From Spirochaetota bacterium (GTDB taxonomy: Bacteria; Spirochaetota; UBA4802; UBA5368), in the NCBI GenBank assembly GCA_017998475.1, contig JAGODA010000191.1:1-6217 (forward strand): DNA of 6,217 nucleotides, read 5' to 3'. The notes below the pieces were generated by a model. It had not been told where the DNA came from and searched no databases. It saw only the letters and a list, made by a program, of their open reading frames with translations. Below are positions 1 to 4,415 of the stretch, one piece after another (the stretch's first letter is position 1; every line of letters starts with the position of its first letter). The translations under genes were made by a program, and so were the position numbers.

Positions 1-464
1 GCCCTGACCAGCGCGGCAAGCGCCCTTGCCGTTACCGAGGGATCCCCGACTCCGCGCACGGCGCTGAACGTCTCCGCCGACGAGGCGTCGACGGAGACGC
101 ATATCCGCCCCGCGCCGGCGGCGATGATGGAGTCGGCGCGCCTCTCGCTCATCAGGAATCCGTTTGTCTGGAACCCCACCCATGCCTCCGCCGGCATGAG
201 GCTTCGCGCGCGGGCGATGAAGTATTCGAGGTCCGGGTGCAGGAGGGGCTCTCCGATGCCGCTGAGCACCAGCGCCCGCAGTGCGTGCATTCCCTCCTCG
301 AGCCGGGAGAAGCGGGCGCGGGAAAGGTCCCCCTCGGGAAGGCAGGCCGCGCCGCTGTGCTTGACGCACATCGCGCATTTGAGGTTGCAGCGGGTGGTGA
401 CCTCCACGAAGAGCTTTGAGGGATGGTCTCCCAATGCCGCGGATGTATTCGTTTCCGCCATCAT
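1..464 (-). CDS. Radical SAM protein, probable maturase for the adjacent AOR-type tungstoenzyme (partial, C-terminus outside window)
   Basis: The minus strand reads as one open frame from an ATG at 464 to the left edge, giving 154 residues and no stop. Seen: after about 18 variable residues comes a strand and the radical SAM motif TRCNLKCAMC, with Cys26, Cys30 and Cys33 (CxxxCxxC) to bind the [4Fe-4S] cluster that cleaves S-adenosylmethionine. A GIGEPL motif at 69-74 takes the place of the SAM-binding GGEP motif, followed by QTNG (99-102) and SVD (124-126), the usual barrel-strand landmarks. A second ATG follows directly (461-459), so the start could be one codon later; the upstream GGGA is a weak ribosome site. 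The gene diverges from the AOR gene. Radical SAM proteins beside AOR-type genes are a known pattern (Pyrococcus furiosus cmo; the family named tungsten cofactor oxidoreductase radical SAM maturase). The family is clear; the specific maturase role is inferred from context, because the diagnostic C-terminal (possible SPASM) part is missing. Confidence 0.88.
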   Translation of the reverse strand, partial: MMAETNTSAALGDHPSKLFVEVTTRCNLKCAMCVKHSGAACLPEGDLSRARFSRLEEGMHALRALVLSGIGEPLLHPDLEYFIARARSLMPAEAWVGFQTNGFLMSERRADSIIAAGAGRICVSVDASSAETFSAVRGVGDPSVTARALAALVR

Positions 465-546
465 GTCCCGGTGTACCTGAATGCCGCATCGTTTCGGAGG
501 GGCTTTCGCATGTCGCCTGGTCCGCGCTCCGGGCGGCACCAGGAAT

Positions 547-575
547 ATTCTAATGAATGACGCGGTATTTTTCAA
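547..575 (-). promoter_or_regulatory. Sigma-70-like promoter for the radical SAM gene
   Basis: Read on the minus strand, a -35 box TTGAAA (575-570) and a -10 box TAGAAT (552-547) are separated by exactly 17 bp in an AT-rich stretch inside a GC-rich genome. Transcription would begin near 540, giving a leader of about 75 nt before the ATG at 464. The match is good by eye but untested. Confidence 0.6.
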
Positions 576-609
576 AAATAAATATTCATAAATGTTCAAT
601 AAAACTTGT

Positions 610-640
610 TTGACGTACGCGTAATCCGGTGATCTATTAT
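610..640 (+). promoter_or_regulatory. Candidate promoter for the AOR-type gene
   Basis: A TTGACG hexamer (610-615) and a TATTAT hexamer (635-640) lie in the AT-rich part of the divergent intergenic region. Their 19-bp spacing is longer than optimal, so this may need an activator or may not be the true promoter. TTGTTT (606-611) and AAACAA (641-646) form an inverted repeat that brackets the element. If it is used, the transcript carries a leader of about 200 nt before the start codon at 845. Confidence 0.4.
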
Positions 641-646
641 AAACAA

Positions 647-832
647 TCACGTGTGCGCGTCCCTCGCCATTCCACGGCGAACCAGGGGATCTGCCTCACA
701 TTTTTCCACAGCACCTCGGGCCCAGAGCGGGCGGTTCCCCCCCGGGATGTATGGCGGTTCGGAGCACTCCCTCGAGCGGGAGGGCGTGTTTCATCTTATT
801 GTATCGTGGCACCCGCCGCACACCACCACCAC
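647..832 (+). promoter_or_regulatory. Long 5' leader of the AOR-type gene, possibly structured
   Basis: I see no convincing gene here, although one frame stays open back to a GTG at 629; it has no ribosome site and no AOR-like sequence. The stretch can fold: TCGCC (664-668) pairs with GGCGA (676-680) around a 7-nt loop, GCCC (720-723) with GGGC (729-732), and CTCCC (767-771) with GGGAG (778-782). Such short stems are easy to find in GC-rich DNA. A cofactor riboswitch would make sense for this enzyme, but I cannot recognise a Moco-motif consensus by eye. Confidence 0.3.
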
Positions 833-838
833 AGGAGG
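833..838 (+). promoter_or_regulatory. Shine-Dalgarno site fixing the AOR start
   Basis: A perfect AGGAGG stands 6 nt before the ATG at 845. The protein from that ATG begins MDKILRIDMG, matching the usual AOR N-terminus (KILRVDL type). This rules out the longer in-frame opening from 629. Confidence 0.9.
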
Positions 839-844
839 GAGCCA

Positions 845-2581
845 ATGGATAAAATTCTCAGGATCGACATGGGTGCGAAAGGGGGACCTAAGACAAGCGA
901 GGCGCCCCTGGGCGATTACGCGGGCCTCGGCGGACGGGCGATGACCTCGGCCGTGGTCTCGAAGGAGGTGCCGCCGCTGTGTCACGCGCTGGGGGCGGAA
1001 AACAAGCTGGTCATCGCGCCCGGAATGCTCACGGGCTCGGCGGCGGTGATCTCGGGGCGCCTGTCGGTCGGGTGCAAGAGCCCGCTTACCGGAACAATCA
1101 AAGAGGCGAATTCCGGCGGACAGGGGGGTATCGCCCTTGCCCGTCACGGGTATGCCGCCGTTATTCTCGAAGGAAAGCCCGCGACGGACGACCTGTATAA
1201 AATACACATCAGCTCCAAGGGCGTGAAGATCTCGGTGGACAACAGCCTCAAAATGCTTCCGAACTACGACCTGGTCGCCAAGATGCAGGCCGAATACGGC
1301 GAGAAGATCGTCTGTATATCCATCGGCCCGGCCGGCGAGATGAAGCTCGGCGCGGCATCGGTGGCGGTCACCGACATGGAGACGCGGCCCAGCCGCCACG
1401 CGGGCCGCGGCGGCGTCGGCGCGGTGATGGGCTCCAAAGGGGTGAAGGTCATAGTGATCGACACCTCGGACACCAAGATGCGCCAGCCGAAGGACCCGGA
1501 AAAATTCAAGGAGGCCAACCGTAAATTCACGGAGGGACTGCGTTCACACGCGGTGACCGGGCAGGCCCTGCCGAAGTTCGGGACGAACGTGCTGACGAAC
1601 ATCCTGTGCGAGGCGGGGGGATATCCCACCTATAATTTCAAGGAGGGGGTGTACAAGGACGGCGCCAAGATCAGCGGCGAGACCTTTGCCGAGATAGAGA
1701 CCAAGCGCGGCGGCAAGGCGACGCACGGCTGTCACACCGGCTGCGTCATCCAGTGTTCGGGGACGTACGTGGACAAGGACGGCAACTTCATATCGAAACA
1801 GCCGGAGTACGAAACCGTGTGGGCGCACGGCGGGAACTGCGGAATCAACGATCCCGATACGCTGGCGAAACTCGATTTTCTCGATGACAATATCGGCGTC
1901 GACACCATTGAAATGGGCGTGACGATCGGTGTGGCCATGGAGGCGGGGCTCATCCCCTTCGGCGACGGCGAAGGCGCGCTCAAGCTTGTCGCGGAGGTCG
2001 GCAAGGGGACGCCGCTCGGCCGCATCCTGGGGAGCGGGGCCGAGGTGACCGGCAAGGCCTTCGGCGTAGAGCGCGTGCCTGTGGTGAAGGGGCAGGCGCT
2101 TCCCGCCTACGATCCGCGCACGGTGCAGGGTATCGGCGTGACCTACGCCACCAGCACAATGGGAGCGGACCATACGGCCGGATATGCCGTGGCCACCAAC
2201 ATCCTCAAAGTGGGCGGCTTCGTCGATCCGCTGAAACCCGAGGGCCAGGTGGAGCTCTCCCGCAACCTTCAGATCGCCACTGCCGCGATCGACTCCACGG
2301 GCATGTGCCTGTTTATCGCCTTCGCGGTGCTCGACCAGCCCGAGACCTTCCAGGCGCTGGTGGATATGATTAACGCGTTCTACGGACTTTCGCTCACCGG
2401 GGACGATGTGACGGCGCTCGGCAAGAAAATACTTTCCATGGAGCGCGATTTTAATACGCGCGCGGGGTTCAGCGCAAAGCACGATCGCCTGCCGCGCTTC
2501 TTCTACAACGAAAAGCTGCCGCCGCATAACATCGCCTGGACCATCAAGGACGAGGAGCTGGACCAGGTGTACAACTGGTAA
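845..2581 (+). CDS. Aldehyde:ferredoxin oxidoreductase family tungstopterin enzyme
   Basis: The product is 578 residues, near the usual 600 for the family. AOR-type enzymes are cytoplasmic, oxygen-sensitive, hold tungsten (rarely molybdenum) between two pyranopterins plus one [4Fe-4S] cluster, and typically interconvert aldehydes and carboxylates with ferredoxin; relatives such as BamB act on other substrates. Seen: an N-terminal cofactor-binding domain with LGGRAM (28-33), ENKLVIAPG (52-60) and GRLSVGCKSPLTG (71-83) followed by NSGG (89-92). Cluster ligands are Cys296, Cys300 and Cys304, plus Cys488. The two pterin-binding DxxGL(C/D) motifs are present as D348-NIGV-D353 and D483-STGM-C488. 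PEYET (320-324), typical of the family around the active site, and H443 in a YATSTMGADH segment are also present. The cysteine spacing is CX3CX3C, one residue more than in P. furiosus AOR (288/291/295). It diverges from the radical SAM gene and ends just before a strong terminator. The family is certain; substrate and metal cannot be told from sequence. Confidence 0.95.
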   Translation: MDKILRIDMGAKGGPKTSEAPLGDYAGLGGRAMTSAVVSKEVPPLCHALGAENKLVIAPGMLTGSAAVISGRLSVGCKSPLTGTIKEANSGGQGGIALARHGYAAVILEGKPATDDLYKIHISSKGVKISVDNSLKMLPNYDLVAKMQAEYGEKIVCISIGPAGEMKLGAASVAVTDMETRPSRHAGRGGVGAVMGSKGVKVIVIDTSDTKMRQPKDPEKFKEANRKFTEGLRSHAVTGQALPKFGTNVLTNILCEAGGYPTYNFKEGVYKDGAKISGETFAEIETKRGGKATHGCHTGCVIQCSGTYVDKDGNFISKQPEYETVWAHGGNCGINDPDTLAKLDFLDDNIGVDTIEMGVTIGVAMEAGLIPFGDGEGALKLVAEVGKGTPLGRILGSGAEVTGKAFGVERVPVVKGQALPAYDPRTVQGIGVTYATSTMGADHTAGYAVATNILKVGGFVDPLKPEGQVELSRNLQIATAAIDSTGMCLFIAFAVLDQPETFQALVDMINAFYGLSLTGDDVTALGKKILSMERDFNTRAGFSAKHDRLPRFFYNEKLPPHNIAWTIKDEELDQVYNW

Positions 2582-2599
2582 TGGCCGCGGAAGCTTCCG

Positions 2600-2630
2600 G
2601 GGGAGGGGCCTGACGGCCTCTCCCCTTTTT
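2600..2630 (+). terminator. Strong rho-independent terminator after the AOR gene
   Basis: GGGGAGGGGCC (2600-2610) pairs over all 11 positions (one G-U) with GGCCTCTCCCC (2615-2625) around a TGAC loop and runs straight into five T residues (2626-2630). It begins 18 nt after the AOR stop codon. It should separate or attenuate expression between the enzyme gene and the three downstream genes. Confidence 0.92.
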
Positions 2631-2635
2631 CATTC

Positions 2636-2699
2636 CGCGGTCCTTCGATTCGTCTCATTGAAAGGAAAGCGAAGGAATCCACCGCGTCCCGCGAATCGA
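2636..2699 (+). promoter_or_regulatory. Leader with two mutually exclusive stems before the 195-aa gene
   Basis: TCCTTCG (2641-2647) can pair with CGAAGGA (2670-2676), extended by CGCGG (2636-2640) with CCGCG (2682-2686) across a 5-nt bulge. TCGATTCG (2645-2652) can instead pair with CGAATCGA (2692-2699). The two share 2645-2647 and cannot form together. No clear promoter is visible between the terminator and the gene, so how it is transcribed (readthrough or an unrecognised promoter) is open. Confidence 0.25.
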
Positions 2700-2702
2700 G
2701 AT

Positions 2703-2708
2703 GGAGGT
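2703..2708 (+). promoter_or_regulatory. Shine-Dalgarno site deciding the start of the 195-aa gene
   Basis: GGAGGT lies 8 nt before the ATG at 2717 but only 2 nt before the in-frame GTG at 2711. The spacing favours the ATG. Confidence 0.75.
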
Positions 2709-2716
2709 CCGTGCCC

Positions 2717-3304
2717 ATGAGCGGAAAAAAGACGAAACAGGCGGGCGACACGCCCGGGATTCTGCGGCTTACCGTCGGGCCCGACGATGTATCACGCTTC
2801 TTTCCCCTCTTCCAGGAGGGGGTTGTTCTGGAAACCGAAACGGGCGGGAGCGTACGGGAGTTCCTGTGCTCCACGCTCGGCATAGACGAAGGCTATGTCG
2901 AGGGACGGATCAGCACGATATTTCTCAACAGTAAACCCGTTGACGACCTGGATACCTCGATCGTGGACGACGGCTCGGTGCTCGCGCTTTCGGCGGCCAT
3001 GCCGGGACTCGTGGGGGCGACCATGCGCCGCGGCGGCTATTACGCCGCGATGCGAAGCGCGATAAGCTACCATCCCGGCGAGGCGCACGCTGCGGCGCGG
3101 CAAGGAAGAGTGCGCCTGAAGCTTTTCAACATGATACTCGAGGAGATAGGGCCCTCGCTCCTCGCCTCCGGGGTGATCGCGCGCGCGGATACGCTTTCCG
3201 GAATCGTCGCCGGCCTGGTCCGCGACGGCCTGCTCGAAGCGGGTACCGAAGTAAAAAATACGGACGAAGCGCGTATTGTCGTTGTAACCCGGGACGGCCC
3301 CTGA
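2717..3304 (+). CDS. Unrecognised 195-aa protein with MoaD/ubiquitin-like pattern, in AOR maturation cluster
   Basis: I do not recognise this as a named family. The product is a soluble 195-residue protein with no signal peptide or membrane segment and only one cysteine (Cys51). Seen: residues about 36-95 follow the order of a MoaD/ThiS beta-grasp fold. There is an acidic strand, then SVREFLCSTLGI (45-56, like the tV.dvL..LgI helix of MoaD), TIFLNSKPVDDLDTSIVDDGSVLAL (67-91 region, like the vNg..vd....L.dGDeval segment), then AAMPGLVG where MoaD has FPPVaGG. An internal RRGG (104-107) follows, then a basic, mostly helical tail (108-195) ending in a hydrophobic strand (RIVVV, 186-190). It lies 44 nt upstream of the sulfur-carrier gene. 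Inference: a second, longer carrier-like or scaffold protein for cofactor sulfuration or insertion. The gene is real, given codon use, a good ribosome site and operon spacing; the fold assignment is moderate and the function unknown. Confidence 0.85.
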   Translation: MSGKKTKQAGDTPGILRLTVGPDDVSRFFPLFQEGVVLETETGGSVREFLCSTLGIDEGYVEGRISTIFLNSKPVDDLDTSIVDDGSVLALSAAMPGLVGATMRRGGYYAAMRSAISYHPGEAHAAARQGRVRLKLFNMILEEIGPSLLASGVIARADTLSGIVAGLVRDGLLEAGTEVKNTDEARIVVVTRDGP

Positions 3305-3348
3305 TAACGTATCGTCTTTGGAGGGCAAGCTCCGCCGGGGGCCGGGTG

Positions 3349-3585
3349 ATGAACACCGCAATACATGTAACGGTCAAGCTCTTCGCCACGCTGCGCGAGG
3401 GCCGGTTCGACATACGGGCAATGGAACTCGCCGCCGGCTCGACGGTGGCCGATGTGGCGCGCATCCTCGCCATACCACAGGAGGAGGTCGCGCTTATCAT
3501 GGTGAACCACCGGCACCACGAAATAGACCACGTGCTCGGTGACGGCGAAACGCTCGCGCTCTTTCCGCCCGTGGGGGGAGGCTGA
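3349..3585 (+). CDS. MoaD/ThiS-type sulfur carrier protein
   Basis: This 78-residue product has the length and pattern of MoaD, the small subunit of molybdopterin synthase, which carries sulfur as a C-terminal thiocarboxylate to build the dithiolene of the pyranopterin. Seen: an N-terminal strand HVTVKLFATLRE (6-17), a helix STVADVARILAIP (31-43), VALIMVNHRHHEIDHVLGDGETLALFPPV (47-75) and the glycine tail. The tail is Gly-Gly-Gly (76-78) rather than the usual terminal Gly-Gly. ATG at 3349 is chosen; GTG at 3346 is in frame directly before it. The ribosome site is weak (a run of five G at 3337-3341). The last codons overlap the next gene by one base (TGATG), which implies translational coupling with its E1-like activator. 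It is probably a dedicated tungstopterin carrier rather than the housekeeping MoaD, since no moaE, moaA or moaC is in view. Confidence 0.9.
   Translation: MNTAIHVTVKLFATLREGRFDIRAMELAAGSTVADVARILAIPQEEVALIMVNHRHHEIDHVLGDGETLALFPPVGGG
3577..3581 (+). promoter_or_regulatory. Ribosome site inside the glycine-tail codons
   Basis: GGAGG, formed by the last glycine codons of the sulfur-carrier gene, sits 3 nt before the ATG at 3585. The spacing is tight, so coupling by reinitiation at TGATG may matter as much as direct binding. Confidence 0.55.
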
Positions 3586-4403
3586 TGGACATACGAAACG
3601 AACTGCTAAAAGCCGCCCGTGAGGGATACATACGCGCGGCCGATCTGCGTAAAATCGCCGCCTCGGCGGGCCTCGATCCGGCCTCGGCCGAGCGCGCGGC
3701 GCTCGATGCCGGAATCGTTCCCGAGCGTTACCGCCGCAACGGCGCCACCATATCGGTCGAACAGCAGATACACCTTCTGGACAGCACGGCTGCCGTCATC
3801 GGATGCGGCGGCCTGGGCGGCTATGTGGTCGAGGAGCTCGCCCGTCTCGGCGTCGGGCGCATCGTCGCCATCGACCCGGACGTCTTCGACGAGCACAACC
3901 TCAACCGGCAGCTTTTCTCCGACGAACCGTCCCTCGGCAAACCGAAGGTCGAATCGGCCGCCGCGCGCATCGAACTGGTCAATCCCGCGGTGAGGATCGT
4001 GCCCCTGCGCGAGCGCTTTACCGCGGACGCCGCGCGGCGCCAGCTTTCGGGGGCGGCGGTCGTGGTCGACGCGCTCGATTCGGTCCCCGTGCGGCGCGAG
4101 CTTGCCGCGGCGTGCTCCGCTCTCGGTATACCGCTGGTGCACGGCTCGATCGCGGGCTGGTACGGCCAGCTCGCCGTGCAGTACCCGGGCGAGTCGACCA
4201 TCGAGTCGCTCTACGCGGGTTTCGGCGGGGACAGGGGGGTGGAGACGCGTCTGGGCAATCCGTCGTTTACGCCCGCAGTGGTGGCGAGCCTTCAGTCGGC
4301 CCTCGCGTGCAAGGTGATCCTGGGAATCGAGAGCGGCCTGAGGCGGCGCGTGCTTATGATCGACCTGCTGGCGATGAGCTTCGATACGATCTCGATGGGC
4401 TGA
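3585..4403 (+). CDS. ThiF/MoeB/HesA-type E1-like adenylyltransferase
   Basis: The 272-residue protein activates the C-terminus of a MoaD/ThiS-like carrier by adenylation with ATP-Mg. Seen: an extra helical N-terminus (about 1-60, possibly winged-helix-like), then a Rossmann domain. That domain has the nucleotide loop GCGGLGG (73-79), a second-strand acid D97 in AIDPD, the NLNRQLF segment (105-111) with R108, K119/K121 in GKPKVE, and VVDALDSVPVR (160-170) with D162, D165 and R170. These match the ATP-, Mg- and carrier-handling residues of MoeB/ThiF. HGSIAGWYGQ (186-195) is the usual crossover motif. Only three cysteines occur (74, 177, 242), so the two CXXC zinc pairs of E. coli MoeB are absent. 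Translation is coupled to the carrier gene upstream, which is almost certainly its substrate. It ends 5 nt from the convergent chemoreceptor gene. Confidence 0.92.
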   Translation: MDIRNELLKAAREGYIRAADLRKIAASAGLDPASAERAALDAGIVPERYRRNGATISVEQQIHLLDSTAAVIGCGGLGGYVVEELARLGVGRIVAIDPDVFDEHNLNRQLFSDEPSLGKPKVESAAARIELVNPAVRIVPLRERFTADAARRQLSGAAVVVDALDSVPVRRELAAACSALGIPLVHGSIAGWYGQLAVQYPGESTIESLYAGFGGDRGVETRLGNPSFTPAVVASLQSALACKVILGIESGLRRRVLMIDLLAMSFDTISMG

Positions 4404-4415
4404 GTCCCTCAGGCC
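4397..4415. other. Small dyad over the convergent stop codons
   Basis: CTGAG (4400-4404) and CTCAG (4408-4412) pair around TCC, and GG (4397-4398) with CC (4414-4415) extends this after one mismatch. The dyad contains both stop codons. There is no T-tract on either side, so it is at best a weak bidirectional stop. Confidence 0.25.

Noticed and set aside
124..480. A + strand open frame of 118 codons near the left edge
   Set aside because: It is the shadow of the radical SAM gene, whose minus-strand reading shows CNLKCAMC and other family motifs.
461..511. A 16-codon minus-strand frame (MRKPLRNDAAFRYTGT) whose TGA overlaps the radical SAM start codon
   Set aside because: The overlap looks like translational coupling, but there is no good ribosome site and a frame this short is expected by chance.
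826..833. CACCACCACCACA stretch before the AOR start, resembling a His-tag coding run
   Set aside because: It lies upstream of the ribosome site and is not translated; it is a short CAC repeat, not a vector tag.
629..844. N-terminal extension of the AOR protein from GTG 629
   Set aside because: The extension does not resemble AOR proteins, it overlaps the candidate -10 region, and a perfect AGGAGG with 6-nt spacing marks ATG 845.
1544..2527. A 327-codon open frame on the minus strand inside the AOR gene
   Set aside because: His/Arg-rich, low-complexity translation without a family match, fully antisense to a strongly recognisable enzyme.
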